From contig CAXIPT010000001.1 in assembly GCA_964030475.1 (NCBI GenBank), forward strand, positions 18,938,423 to 19,002,422: a DNA stretch of 64,000 nt. The letters are read 5' to 3'. Made by a program: the position numbers and the translations under genes. The notes under the pieces are model-generated. The model was not told where the DNA came from and made no database searches. It saw only the letters and a list, made by a program, of their open reading frames with translations. This stretch comes from Tethya wilhelma (Eukaryota > Porifera > Demospongiae > Tethyida > Tethyidae). This document shows, in pieces, positions 13,820 through 25,520 of the stretch (the stretch's first letter is position 1; each line of letters begins with the position of its first letter).

Positions 13820-16367
13820 ATGGCCAAACACTTTACATCTGTTTTGAGAATCATACCTCCTAACAATGGCGCTGCAAACGGCCAGCCGCTAGGTGTGGAA
13901 GAGAACGCGGTGATTCTACCGATCGAGCAGCCCCGCCCATCTCCGTCCGCCGCGCAAACTCTCTCGTTTGCGTTCGATAGAGTCTTCCAGTCCGAGTCCC
14001 TGTCATCAGTGTACAAACAGTCGGTGAAAGAAGTCGTAGAGAGTGCGCTGCTCGGCTACCACGGCACCGTTATCTCGTTTGGGACCTCTGAAGGCGCATG
14101 CGCAGCAAAGAAGACGGCTGCATTGCGAGACACCTCAAAAGGCATCATACGCAAGGCAACAGAGCAGATATTTCGCTGTCTGAAGAAATCAAAGCGTTCC
14201 AAGACACACACCTCAGCTTCAAATCTTGTCGTACTCTGCTCCTTCACAATAGTGGTCAATGAGAATGTTCACGATCTTCTTTTTGGCTACTCGACTCAAA
14301 AACCAACTTTAGAACCGAGCGAAATAAATCACCAAGCCACTGCAAAAGATGTGCTCGAGATTGAAATACCTCCCAAGTTGAAGGTCATTAAAGGGAGTGC
14401 CCTGCAATCATCGCAACATGAAGTCAAAGGCAATGTCAAAGTTGCCTCGCTCTTGCAGTACGGAACAAAAATGGAAGAGAAAATTCTCGAGACATATCGA
14501 CTGCAAAATTCCACCGACAATCCACCATTACATCATACCATATTCACAGTGAGTGTGGAGTACGCTCAGTTTGGTTCGATGAATGCACCCGTCAGTGGGA
14601 ATCTAACGTTTGTAGACATCTCACCTATGGATCCCCTCGTTCATCGCCAGCGTTATGTGACGGGGGAAGAGGTGAAGGAAGAAGTCGTGTCACTGTTTCA
14701 CTTTGCAGACACTGTGAAATCACTGAGCGTGAACGTTGATGGTGAAAATTCGACGGGGCTCAAGTTTGATTTGGACGAAAGCCACACTTTGGTCACATCT
14801 CATCCTCCAGAGATGAAACAATCTCCTGCTATTGCCAGCTCATCTCTAACACTGCTCGTTAGCGATGCACTCGGTGGCAATTGTAACTCGCTCCTCATCA
14901 CACACGTACCAAACCATGTCACTGAAGGCACATTCCCTGAAATCTTTGAAGCGTTGAAGCTTAGCTCTCGAGCCAGGCATATCCAGAATAGTCCCAACAA
15001 GAGAGACCTGGCAGAGAAGGCTCTCATGTCTGCCTACATGAGAGGACTGCAAGAAATGTACGGACAGGGAGTTAGAGTGAAAGAGGACGAAATGAAATTG
15101 GAAAGAGCTCCTAAAGCTGAGAGCTCTGGAAGAAATAAGACAAAGAACCCAAAGGACTCCATTCTCAGTGAAGAAATCGACACGGCCTACGATGACATGA
15201 TAGGACTCACAGAGGAGGAAGAGAGGTATTATTGTACGGTATTATTGGCTCAGTAGCTGGTTGCCATGTTGATGTGTATGTCATGTGGGCTCTCTTGAGA
15301 ATATACCGCTTTCTCATAATTGTGATTTGTGATTTTGTTTCTTGTAGGCAGCGAAACATGGAGCTGGCAGCCACAGCTCTGGTGGCAGCTGCACTGGAGG
15401 ACAAGGAGGAGGAGGGCAAAGGAGGGACAGGGAAGGATGATGATGGACACGAGAATGATGAAGGAGATCAGGGTACATAGCTGCATATAGATGCTGTATC
15501 TCTGTCACAATAGCATTTTACAAGTATTAACGTGACCCTGTTTTATTCGAGCCATGTAGTGTGCATTTAATACTAGTGCAATAACACTGAATACAGAAAA
15601 AATTGCGTACTGTGGTATTAAAGTTTCTTTTGTTTTTCAACTGTACAGGTTCCATGTCTTCCATCTCCTCCAGTAGTGATGTGGATCAGCTCACTCTCAC
15701 CATCAAAAGAAAGACCCTTCCTCCTAGTGCCACTGAAGGAGGTGGCAACAAACTTCCGCCGACCAATCAGAACAAGGCCTCACTGGATGGGGGTCAGGGG
15801 GAACATGACGTCACTGTGGAAGCACTCATTACTATACTCCAACATCCCGACGAGGGAGTGCCACGCCCACCTGATGGTGAATTGAAAGATGTCCATATTA
15901 AGAAAGGTAACTTGATAGTATAGACTTTTTTAGATTGCAATGAACTATTTATGGCACAAATTTCTCTTCCTTTTATGTCATTATATTTCTTCTGTGCACT
16001 CTCAGATGCAGGTGCGGTGTTCTCTGGTGCACTGATTGTTCGTTGGATGTTGGACAATGTCGATGGTGTTGATTTGGAGGAAGAAGCTGAGGCTCTTGGG
16101 CAGCTGCTGCTGGACAGAGGAGCCATCTTCCACACCGAGGGATCCATGTGAGGAAGGAATGGTTTATCATACTCTGAGTCTCACATGAAGGTTTTCTCCT
16201 TTTGCTTGTGTTCAAAAGCTCAAATATAAGGAGATAACTTAATCTAGCTATCAGTAAACTAATGTTAATTATTATCAAAATTTCATTTCATTCTTGTCTT
16301 GTTTATACTGTAGTTTTGAGACACTTAAAGAATCATTTTCTTTATGTATACTTTTGTTTTCTCTTCT

Positions 16368-16417
<50 letters not shown>

Positions 16418-18161
16418 GGGTGTTCATGAATGCTGAGAGTCTGTTCTACCAGGCCAGGCATCCCAGCCCCTCAACCAAGACGCTCTCTCTCGAGGAGATC
16501 CAAGCTCTCCTGGCTCTCTCAAGACGTCAGTCTCAACCACCACCAGTCACCACCAACACCACTATAGTCAGTGACGCTGTGAGACCCTCTCCTCCCAGCT
16601 CGGAGGACAAGAAGAGAACCAATGAACATACAAACGTCACAGAAGTAGAAATTTCTGATGGTCGTAAGAGAGTGCCAGAGGAGGAGATTGTAACTACCAT
16701 AGTAACAGTTACTGATGTTGAGAATGGAGGCAAGCAAGGTGATGATGATGGTGGTTTGAATCAGCCTAACTTCTCTCCTAACTTAGACAACTCGGCTCCA
16801 ATGTCTGATGATTCTTATTTACCACACAATCAAGATGCTTTTGATGCTTATGATGGAATGGAGAATGGGACTGTGGCTGGTGGAATGGAGAATGGAAATG
16901 GGACTGCAATTGTTGGTGATGTCGTTCCATCCCAGCAGCAGCCAGTGAGAGAAGGGTGGGGCAGTGATAACGTGGAACCGTTAGTTCACACTCACGAAGA
17001 TGGCAAGCCATGTGCTGCGTGTGATGAACTGGAAAAAGATGTATGTTTTGACAGTATTAGCATCTCCATTCTGATTCAATGTGTGGTTTTCTTTAGCAAG
17101 CAATGAAAGAACTGCTGAGTAAGCAGGATGAAGACACTGGTGAACCTAATACAGCCCCTCAAGAGAACATCCCAAGCATCCAAACACTGGAAAGGTAAGT
17201 TAGTCACTGAAATTATATGGGTTGATCTCATCATCTGTAAAAACAGTACCGTAGATCGGGAAATTTTTGCTGTTAAATTTTTCGCCATGTGCACAAGTGG
17301 CGAAAAATAATTACGCGAAAGTTAAACAAGCGAAAATTTATAGCAGCAAAAATTTCCCGATTTACAGTATGCCACATGTTGTTGTATTGTTGAACCTTAA
17401 ATTCAGTTGAAGTGGAGACTACTAGCTATAGTAGGTTGGTTGTAGGACAGTCAACTGTCTTGCTGGTGTAGATTTAGCCTCGTTCCCAGGCTCCTCCTTC
17501 GCGAATATTTTCTTCGAAAATAAGAATTCGCGAAGGAGGAGCCTGGGAACGAGGCTAGTGTAGATTAGCTGTTTTTATAAATTTCAGGTCTGTCCTGGAA
17601 GCAGGAGAGACACTTCCAAAAAATGTTTAGAATTAATGAAGGAGATTAAAGAATCATTGACTTCATCACATAGACTCTGAGCTTATAAAGAACAGGTTGT
17701 TCAAAATGCTTGTGGGTTTAGCAAGAAATAAGGATGTAATTAGCTTAATTGGTAGAGAGGAGTGGTTACATCTTGTCTCTCTGTATAAGAAGCCGATATA
17801 AAATTATGTTCATCACTCTCTAATTATTACGGATTAATTGCAGATTTCACAATAAAGTGGAAAATATTGTACCACGTTTTCTGTAGCTGATAACCAGCAG
17901 GTTCAAATAAATTGTTTTGATTTCAGGCCTGTCCTGAAAACAGGAGAGACACTTCCAAAAAAAATTTCTACCAAACAAAAGAGAAAGAAAATAATGAACA
18001 CATTGATCAACTCGTTTTAAAGAACAGTTTGTTCAAAATGCTTGTGGGTTTAGCAAGTATTTCCAGTTTACATAAAAATAAGGATGTAATTAGCTTTATT
18101 GGTAGAGAGGAGTGGCTACATCTTGTCTCTCAGTAAAAGAAGCCAATAAAAATTATGTCCA

Positions 18162-18219
<58 letters not shown>

Positions 18220-19846
18220 CAGAGAACTACCCCCATCCTCTCCACATGGCAGTGGCCATTGGTAAGAGTCCTGGAGTGGTGCGTCAACTGGTCATGATGT
18301 TTGGAGTGGACAAGAAAGATGAGTTCAACCGGACTCCTCTCATGTTCGCCGCCCTTGGCAACAACAAGGCCTCCTCTTGTAGTACCCTCATCGACTGTGG
18401 GGCGGAGCTTAACAGACAGGACGTGAGTGGACTCACCGCACTGCATGTGGCTTGTTACCATGGCAATAAGTCGGCTGCTAGTGCCCTCATTAGCAAAGGA
18501 GCATTCATCACTCTCACAGATAGAACAGTGAGTGATAGTGGGTTTTTTTGTTAAACAGCTGCATAATGGTTCAAATTTGTATTACATGCAGGGTCACACT
18601 GCATTTCATTGGGGAGCAGTACCAGCAAATCATGGCTGCATTCAACTGCTCATGGGGTATGTGAATAAGTTGTACATACTGTGTTATATTTCATTCTGTG
18701 GTGCATTTCAATGTACTCTACTTGTATATTATTATTTATTTATATGTTGCAGGTATGCCGTACCAGAGTTAGTGAAGCTGGAGGATAAAAGTGGCCTTAC
18801 TGCTCTTCATTGGGCAATTTACTACGACCATCCACAACACCTCAAACTGCTGCTCAGAAAGTACGTGAGTTGTCCATCCATCACACTTTTCAATTTCACT
18901 TTCAGTTTGTGTAGAAATCTAATGTTGACACTTGTTTTTTTTTACTATGATACCTCATTTTGTTTTTCCTACCATATTATCTGTGTTCCTACCTACAGAT
19001 ATGATGCATCATTGAAACTGGACAATGATGGAAGGACACTAATGACTTATGCTATTGAACAGCAAGCAGTGAAATGCATGAAGGTAACTATGTACATAAT
19101 ATTGTCTTACTGGCTGTAGTACATTACAAGCTATAGCCTCGTTTGTACCCAGGCCTTCCCAGTTTAACTTTGCAACTCGCGAAATATAAAATACACGCTG
19201 AGGAATGCCTAGGAATGAGGCTAACAAGAAACCAGGTTTCATCTCTTCTCTTTATTTCAGGTCCTCCTAGCTGCTGAGCCAGCTTTACTGACTCTCCACG
19301 ACTGCACCAATGCCACACCTCTTCATCACGCCAGCATGCAGGAATCTCACGAGCCACTCCTCCTTCTCCTCTCCCACAAACTACCAAAGAAATCCCCCAT
19401 CCAACGACTGGACATGGACCCCAAGAACCAACACGACCGAACTCCTCTTCATTGTGCAGTGGCCTACAATAGATTAGTGAATGCTTCCCTCCTGGTTCAA
19501 CACGGGGCGCTGACGGAGGACACTCTGGACAATGAGGGGAAGTCCCCCATGGACTATGCCAGGAGATTGGGGGAAGAGATGGTGGCTGCATTGGAAGGTA
19601 ATTGAAATATTATATTGACTGATTCAGTCAGTTCATCTATAGTCCATGCTCAATTATTTTCTCTTAGTTACAGTGTTAATTTGCCAAGTGAGCTGTACAA
19701 TATCAATTTTCATTGCTTTAGGTAAAACTTTGGATGTTGTTACAGCAGCATTGGCCGCTGTTCCAAATGTAACCTCTCAGTCAAGAATCAAAGAAACTGA
19801 ACCTAAGAGTACAAGTAGTAAATCCAGAGTGTGTAATCTGGTGTAA
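13820..19846 (+). CDS. Degenerate kinesin motor-DEP-ankyrin repeat fusion protein
   Basis: Twelve exons join in frame to 1226 residues: 13820-15225, 15348-15472, 15649-15906, 16006-16147, 16419-17040, 17097-17194, 18218-18527, 18592-18656, 18753-18860, 18999-19083, 19261-19597 and 19722-19846, all GT-AG, 3681 nt in total. Residues 1-430 follow the kinesin motor fold in order: SVLRIIPP, FAFDRVF, VYKQSVKEVVESALLGYHGT, GIIRKATEQIF, NENVHDLL, LTFVDISP, LLVSDALGGN. The nucleotide-binding motifs are lost: the P-loop is GTSEGACAAKKT, switch I reads NSTDNPPLHH and switch II DISP instead of DLAG. A DEP domain follows (about 570-660, DAGAVFSGALIVRWML to FMNAESLFY), then a long acidic, low-complexity linker, then about eight ankyrin repeats (about 885-1190). 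The motor is probably ATPase-dead; a role as microtubule-bound or scaffold protein is inference. Two adjacent genes spliced together in my model is the alternative, but all phases fit one. Confidence 0.82.
17247..17369. mobile_element. TA-flanked hairpin element, CGGGAAATTTT family
   Basis: Inside intron 6 of the kinesin-DEP-ankyrin gene, TACCGTAGATCGGGAAATTT at the left is mirrored by AAATTTCCCGATTTACAGTA at the right, flanked by TA. The middle is also self-complementary (TTCGCC...GGCGAA). Similar ends recur at about 39.9-40.1, 44.45-44.66 and 51.58-51.79 kb. Confidence 0.7.
17475..17557. repeat. Perfect 32-bp inverted repeat with 19-bp loop
   Basis: TAGCCTCGTTCCCAGGCTCC... (17475-17506) is the exact reverse complement of 17526-17557. 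Both flanks carry TGTAGATT, which could be a target-site duplication. It is probably a short foldback element. A weaker relative lies at 19134-19223. Confidence 0.8.
17586..18130. repeat. Intronic tandem duplication, about 350-bp spacing
   Basis: Blocks beginning CAGG(T/C)CTGTCCTG near 17587 and 17935 share GCAGGAGAGACACTTCCAAA, TTCAAAATGCTTGTGGGTTT and AATAAGGATGTAATTAGCTT in the same order, followed by GGTAGAGAGGAGTGG. The second copy ends just before the (CT)n tract at the exon 7 acceptor. Confidence 0.75.
19134..19223. mobile_element. Foldback element with TAGCCTC ends
   Basis: TAGCCTCGTTTGTACCCAGG at the left faces CCTAGGAATGAGGCTA at the right, within intron 10 of the kinesin-DEP-ankyrin gene. 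The ends resemble the inverted repeat at 17475-17557. Confidence 0.5.
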
Positions 19847-19850
19847 TTGA

Positions 19851-19881
<31 letters not shown>

Positions 19882-20121
19882 CTTTAAATAAATAATCATT
19901 TTCTCATTTTTCACCTTGTGCATTGGTGACTGTTGCTGTGCTGCGCGATTTATGCGGTAGATTTCGCGCTGATTATTTCAATTTACCTCGGGGCAACATC
20001 TCCAAGGAGACGTTTGGTACATTTATGGGCGTGCCGCAGCACTAGAGGCAGCTGCTGTGATCAGCTGCAATCGTCTTTTCTACCTTTTCTATGATCCTTT
20101 GTTCTCCAAAACGCCACAACA

Positions 20122-20643
20122 ATGACCGACCCGAAGACATCGCAAATGATGCGAGACTCGAGTCTCTTTTCCACGGCCAGCTTCCACGAGCAGATGCGAC
20201 GCAACCGTGAGAGCACTAACAGTCGTAGCGTGCTTGCACTAGCACAGGAGCCTGGGGAGCAAACCAGCAAGAAGAATAAACCGAGACTTGTTTACGAGAA
20301 CACGTACAAACTTGAACCTGAGAAGAAATTTCAAGTAAGCAAAGTTCAAGCCATTATCCAAGATGTCCTGGAGAGCCAACTAAAGGACGAAAAATACGAC
20401 CCCAAAGCTTGTCGCCAGACTGTGAAGACCCTCTCTGAAATCATCAAAGGGCGAGTCAAGGATCTGAACTATGATCGATACAAGATAGTGTGCATGGTGA
20501 CCATAGGGCAGCTGAACGAGCAGGGACTGAGGATGGGCAGTCGGTGTTGCTGGGACGCAAAGAGGGACACGTTTGCAACGGCAAATTTCAAGAACAAGAC
20601 TCTGTTTGCAGTCGCGAGTGTTTGGGGGGTGTATTACGAGTGA
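20122..20643 (+). CDS. Tctex1-domain dynein light chain-like protein (DYNLT5/TCTEX1D1 type)
   Basis: A single-exon ORF of 173 residues. The C-terminal 110 residues are a Tctex1 domain: YENTYKLEPEKKF, VSKVQAIIQDVLESQL, KYDPKACRQTVKTLSEIIK, DRYKIVCMVTIGQL, GSRCCWDAKRDTFA and the terminal LFAVASVWGVYYE. The N-terminal 60 residues are polar and probably disordered. Domain order and the basic N-tail resemble TCTEX1D1/DYNLT5 more than the conventional dynein light chain DYNLT1, which lacks such a tail. Members of this family associate with cytoplasmic or axonemal/IFT dynein. Its promoter lies in the 275 bp after the preceding gene. The exact paralogue assignment is uncertain; the Tctex1 family call is firm. 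Confidence 0.88.
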   Translation: MTDPKTSQMMRDSSLFSTASFHEQMRRNRESTNSRSVLALAQEPGEQTSKKNKPRLVYENTYKLEPEKKFQVSKVQAIIQDVLESQLKDEKYDPKACRQTVKTLSEIIKGRVKDLNYDRYKIVCMVTIGQLNEQGLRMGSRCCWDAKRDTFATANFKNKTLFAVASVWGVYYE

Positions 20644-21066
20644 GAGAATTTATAATAGGGACCGGTTTCACAAACCACACCAGGCACCAATGCTATTACG
20701 TACTATCACTTCAGTTTTCATATTGTTATTGTGGACCATTTATAGCAACACATTTCTATCTGTTTATACACACATATTCAACCTTTATATCTAACGTACA
20801 GGTTTACTGCTCAGAACAAACAAAAACTTAATACATCTGTCAATATTACACATCCTCGCGTATCTAGTAAAAAGCCATTAAATTTTTAACAATTCTCAAC
20901 AGTAGCTGTTCAAACACACACACTCAATAGAACAGTCATCAGTATCTTACTGGTCTAGCTCTCACTTGATCAATTCCAGTGTCTCTTTGAGGCTTACTTA
21001 TTTCATTCAAAGAGAAACCAAGGTGTAGGTACCTTGAAGTAAAGAGAAAGTAGCAGACTTCTTCAA
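20644..21066. other. Convergent 3' intergenic region
   Basis: The Tctex1-domain gene (plus) and TTC33 (minus) converge here. No coding sequence is supported; the stretch should hold both 3' UTRs. Confidence 0.5.
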
Positions 21067-22021
21067 TCATGGCTCAACTTGAGCACCATCATCATGATTC
21101 GCCACACTGTTTTGCCCATCTCCTCTCTTTAGTTTTAGGAGGATGTCAGCCCGACTCTTTGCTTCAGCACTTTCAAGTTCACTTTTCATAGCTTCTTTCC
21201 TCTTCACTAACTCTTGAGCCCACTTCAAATCTTCGTTCTTCATCTAAAACATAAAGTTTATCGTCAATTTTATGCAACGAACAGATAGCTACATGGATAT
21301 TACCTCTTGGTTGGATGGGTCGAGATGAAGACCTTTCTCAAAACTCCTCAGTGCCTACAAGAATGAGATAAAACCTCTTTACCATCAGTCTCCATCAGTG
21401 CTACATATAGGTAGCTAGTAAGAAAATAAACTCTTAAATAAACACTCTTATTTTACCAGTTCAACTTGTCCGAATCCCAGCTGAGCTCGTCCAAGAGTCT
21501 GTCTAGCAATGGACCATGTTGGCTCGAGTTTGACGGCCATTTCAGCAGCTTCTACTGCCGGGAAAACCTCTCCCAGTTCCATTAGTGCCTAAGAAATGAA
21601 CAAAACATCATTATACTGGCTTGTACATGTACACGCACATTATATAATCATCAGAGTGCATGTGGATATAAACTTAATTTAACTAGTGTGCATACACTAG
21701 CTGCACAATGAGAACTACCTGGGATTTCATTTCGTACAGAACAGCAGAGTGTGGTGTGAGCTGGAGAGCCTCATCCCAGTGTTTAATTGCCTCCCAGTAG
21801 CGCTCACTCTCGGCAAGAATAGCTCCCTCGTTCATCAGTCTCTGGCTCTTGGCTGTGCTGTCCTCTAGCAAGATGGCTCTACGTCTCTTGGCAGCACTCA
21901 ACCAGTCCACACTGTCATCAGCTCCTCCAACATCAGAGCTGTCTTCATTCTCTTCTTCAGTGAAGAGTGTAGCAGCACTGCTTGTTAGACCACTCTTTCT
22001 TTTCCAACCAAATGAAGTCAT
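21067..22021 (-). CDS. TTC33: Tetratricopeptide repeat protein 33
   Basis: Four exons give 220 residues: 21719-22021, 21457-21588, 21304-21354 and 21067-21243. The N-terminus MTSFGWKRKSG followed by an acidic stretch and DWLSAAKRRRAILLEDS is characteristic of TTC33. TPR units follow: SQRLMNEGAILAESERYWEA, HWDEALQLTPHSAVLYEMKS, ALMELGEVFPAVEAAEMAVK, and GRAQLGFGQVELALRSFEKG. The tail is charged. Vertebrate TTC33 is somewhat longer, about 260 residues. Its biochemical role is poorly defined; TPRs imply protein binding. It is divergent from ALG2, with 259 bp between the start codons. Confidence 0.9.
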
Positions 22022-22280
22022 AATTTGCTTGTTGCATTTAGTATATGAAAAACACATACTCAACATACAAGAGGCCTATTTATAGCTTGCATACTCACAT
22101 TAACTTTCTCATAAGACAGAGTCCAGGAGTCGACCTCAAAGAAGCAGACAGATTTGTTTCATGGTGGTGCGCATTAATTAGAATTGGTTGATTTCCAAAT
22201 AACGCCCATCTTCTGTGAACTGAGCTGAACTGTGGCGCCCTACTTCAAGCTATTAGTAGAAGAAAAGTCCCTCAACAAGG
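22022..22280. promoter_or_regulatory. Shared TTC33/ALG2 bidirectional promoter region
   Basis: The two divergent start codons are 259 bp apart, so both promoters and 5' UTRs must fit here (inference from spacing). No specific motif is claimed. Confidence 0.4.
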
Positions 22281-23504
22281 ATGGTGAGGGTTGCCTTCAT
22301 TCACCCAGACCTCGGCATAGGCGGTGCTGAGAGACTCATAGTGGATGCAGGTTTAGCTCTCCAGTCTAAAGGTCATCATGTGGAGATGTTCACTGCCCAT
22401 CACGACCCTGGACACTGCTTCTCTGAGACCAGCGACGGTACACTGAAAGTCACATGTGCTGGGGACTGGCTGCCTCGATCCTGTTGCAACAGAGCGTATG
22501 CGTTCTGGGCTTATCTACGAATGATTTACGTCGCCATTTTCCTCTACTCTTACAACCGAAGCTCGGAAGAAAAGTTCGATATTATCATCTGCGATCAGAT
22601 CTCAGCTTGTGTCCCCATCCTTAAGTGGACCGGAGCAAAGGTCCTCTTCTATTGTCACTTTCCCGATCAGCTTCTGACCGATCGTAAAAACTGGCTCAAA
22701 CGTGTTTATCGCTGGCCGATTGATAAGCTGGAGGAGAAGACGACCGGAATGGCCCACCAGGTGTTGGTCAACAGTCAATTCACGGCCGGGATATTTCACA
22801 AGACGTTCAAATCACTTGGTCACATCACCCCCACTGTTCTTTATCCCTCTCTCAACTTCTCTGCATTTGATAAAGAAGTTAATGATGACGAATTAAAAGA
22901 TCTCTTTCCCAATTCGATGAAGTGTCTCTTTCTCTCGATTAATCGTTTTGAGAGGAAAAAGAACCTGCCCCTAGCAATCAATGCCTTTGCTAAAGTGATT
23001 AATGAACTGGAATCATCCGAACGGTCCAAAGTCCATCTAGCCATGGCTGGAGGTTACGATGAAAGGGTGGTTGAAAACAAAGAGCATTATTTGGAGCTAC
23101 GAAAGCTAGCTGTCGAGCTCAAAATCTCTGAGAATATCTCCTTTATACGATCGTTTACTAACCAACAAAAGGTTGCACTCTTGAATCGTTGCCGAGCACT
23201 AATCTATACTCCTTCCAACGAACACTTTGGTATCTGTCCTCTCGAGGGAATGTACATGAATTGTCCTGTAATTGCCGTTAATAGTGGGGGCCCCCTCGAG
23301 ACTGTGCTGGATGGAAAGACGGGGTTCCTCTGTGAACCCTTTCCAGAGAAGTTTGCAGAGAAGATGAAGTTCCTCTACGAGAACGAGAGCTCCAGTAGTG
23401 ACATGGGACAGGCAGGGAGGGAACATGTGGTCAAGAATTTCTCATTTCAAGCGTTTACTGAGAAACTGAACACTATAGTGATGGAGCTCTGTGGGGAGAA
23501 CTGA
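22281..23504 (+). CDS. ALG2: Alpha-1,3/1,6-mannosyltransferase ALG2
   Basis: An intronless 407-residue GT4-family glycosyltransferase. ALG2 adds the second and third mannose from GDP-mannose to the dolichol-linked oligosaccharide on the cytosolic face of the ER. Landmarks are [20 protein letters not shown] at the N-terminus, [10 protein letters not shown], the hydrophobic segment around residues 72-95 ([17 protein letters not shown]), [21 protein letters not shown] at the start of the second Rossmann half, and [12 protein letters not shown], the EX7E-type nucleotide-sugar site, then GGPLETV. Length fits the animal family (about 410-420). The start is the first ATG and aligns with the family N-terminus. 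Confidence 0.96.
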   Translation: MVRVAFIHPDLGIGGAERLIVDAGLALQSKGHHVEMFTAHHDPGHCFSETSDGTLKVTCAGDWLPRSCCNRAYAFWAYLRMIYVAIFLYSYNRSSEEKFDIIICDQISACVPILKWTGAKVLFYCHFPDQLLTDRKNWLKRVYRWPIDKLEEKTTGMAHQVLVNSQFTAGIFHKTFKSLGHITPTVLYPSLNFSAFDKEVNDDELKDLFPNSMKCLFLSINRFERKKNLPLAINAFAKVINELESSERSKVHLAMAGGYDERVVENKEHYLELRKLAVELKISENISFIRSFTNQQKVALLNRCRALIYTPSNEHFGICPLEGMYMNCPVIAVNSGGPLETVLDGKTGFLCEPFPEKFAEKMKFLYENESSSSDMGQAGREHVVKNFSFQAFTEKLNTIVMELCGEN

Positions 23505-23784
23505 ATAATAAGACAATAATTATTAATATCCTCCTTTTTTCAAATTTGTGTGAACATAACATGTATTTTCTACATATACACAATAATTATTGATACCTAA
23601 TAATGCTGTGTACAAAATTAATGCATTGTACAATCATGAAAAATAGAAGTGAATTATTCAGTGCATCTGAGAGAGTAACTGATGTTGATGGTTGTCTAGA
23701 ATAGCTACCAGAAAGGAGATTTATCAGTGAAAGGGAGAAAGAGTTTGCATGAATAAAAGCTACATACTCCTAAAGGATGTTTTG

Positions 23785-24583
23785 CTATCTTGCCATCTTG
23801 TGAGGTGATGTCGATGGATACGGTGCAGAAGCAGTGTTAACCGCTTGTCTCAGCTCATTTCTGAGAGCACTGGGGACTTTCCCTGGGCCTCCCCCCACCT
23901 GTTGTTGTTGCCCTGAGGCCATCGTCAGTCGACCCCCAGCAAGATGATTCTTCCTGTTCATGGAGAGAGAGGTAAGACCCACTCCATGGAGGTACATCTG
24001 AACCAGCTTCTTGGTCTCAGCCAAACTGCTCTGAGTCACCTCTGAAGGGACAAAAGATAGGCACAATCAAATGGTCCATGAAAGAGGTTAGTCTGGTGCA
24101 GCTAGTCCCTTACATGCTTGTGAGAAAGGGTCTGGCCTAACACGTATATGCGCATTATACCAGACCTTTTCCCTATGTGTGTGTAAGGGTCTAGCTGTGA
24201 CAGACTATAGAGAAAGAGGTTAGGTTGAAGAGAAAATCATAACTGATAATATGACACCATCATTTAGCATAGGAAGGCTAAAATGAGTAGGAAAAACATT
24301 TTTAGAAGCTACTAAATCTAGCCAATGAGCTCAAAACCTCCCAACTAGCTTTACCTGCTCTTGTTCTCTGCTCGTCCAACTCTCCCTGTAGCTCGTTCAC
24401 TCGGTCTAAGGATCCTGACAACATGGTGTTGAATCGCTTGATCTCCTCCTTCAGATTTGAACTCTTCTTAGCAGCTTCTTCTTTGGCTTCCTTCTGTTTG
24501 GCTTCCAAATCAAGATCAAGCTTAGTACGCAAGTAATGAGGAACTGTGTGTGAGTGAAATTGGAATATAAGCATACTAGAGTG

Positions 24584-24657
<74 letters not shown>

Positions 24658-25520
24658 TCTCACCAATCTCATGATGTAGTATAGGAACCCTTCCTTCAGT
24701 TTGTTTCTATAGCAACAAAGGCAACACATTCACTCAATACTGAAACATCTTTAAAAGCTACAAAGTAAATCCTTCTATCACCCCCTCCCTCCTGCTCACC
24801 TCCAGTTCAAAGTCTCTATCATTAGTCACCTGCAGAGGTAGCACGACCCTGGTGTGCAGAGGAGGCACCTTATCACTGCTCAGCTGTTTCATCAGAGTAC
24901 TGGCATGGCCAGACAGAGAGGAGAAACTGTCCAACACACTCGGCCTGGAACGGGAGAAACAAAACCAAAGTTTAACTCTGCCGTGATCGTGACAGTGAGG
25001 TGCGTTTGTGGCTGGTCTTTGTTCTTACCAGGTGAGTTGTTGGTCACTGCTCATCTTTCCTACCAGGTTGGATAGAGCTCTCTTGACCCCATTGACCTTG
25101 TCGTGGATGGATGTCACAGCTATCTCCACCTCCTTGCTCCCCTGACAAGAGAGAGAGTGGCAAGATATGGTTATACTTGTTCCAACATAGGAGGAACAGT
25201 TTCATATAAAGTAATTCATTTCTGGACAATAATTTTGGCGAGTTATAACACAAATATGGATGATTTGGGAAGTGCCCATGCTATATAGTACTGTCCCTGA
25301 ATTGTCTGTGAAACTTGTATGACACATACTGTCCCACTGTCCCAGAGTTATGGCCCACACTGTCCCGGAGTCATGGCACCCTCGTGGAGTTATGACCCAC
25401 ACTTTCCCTGAGTTATAACTCACACACGAACATACACTAATATCAATGCGTTAGGTAATGTTTAGAGTAATTTATCAGTTTGCTTACCCCTACAGGTGCT
25501 GCTTTACTCTCTTCACTCAT
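23785..25520 (-). CDS. MED8: Mediator complex subunit 8
   Basis: Six exons join in frame to 259 residues (human about 268): 25488-25520, 25029-25141, 24800-24944, 24664-24706, 24355-24543 and 23785-24041. Diagnostic segments are LTWPSVLDSFSSLSGHASTL, PLHTRVVLPLQVTNDRDFEL, KQTEGRVPILHHEI and VPHYLRTKLD. A charged helix then leads to a glutamine-rich, disordered tail. MED8 sits in the Mediator head module beside MED18/MED20 and acts in RNA polymerase II transcription. Intron 4 carries a long (GA)n run. The promoter and first four exons have a second, nearly identical copy just upstream. Confidence 0.93.
24081..24222. mobile_element. Hairpin element with direct-repeat flanks
   Basis: Between 24091 and 24205 in MED8 intron 5, GTCTGGTGCAGCTAGTCCCT and following bases are matched in reverse complement by AGGGTCTAGCTGTGACAGAC. 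AAAGAGGTTA occurs on both sides, consistent with a target-site duplication. There is no coding capacity. Confidence 0.65.
24590..24654. repeat. (GA)n microsatellite
   Basis: About 65 bp of pure GA in MED8 intron 4. It marks the left boundary of the 1046-bp tandem duplication. Confidence 0.95.
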
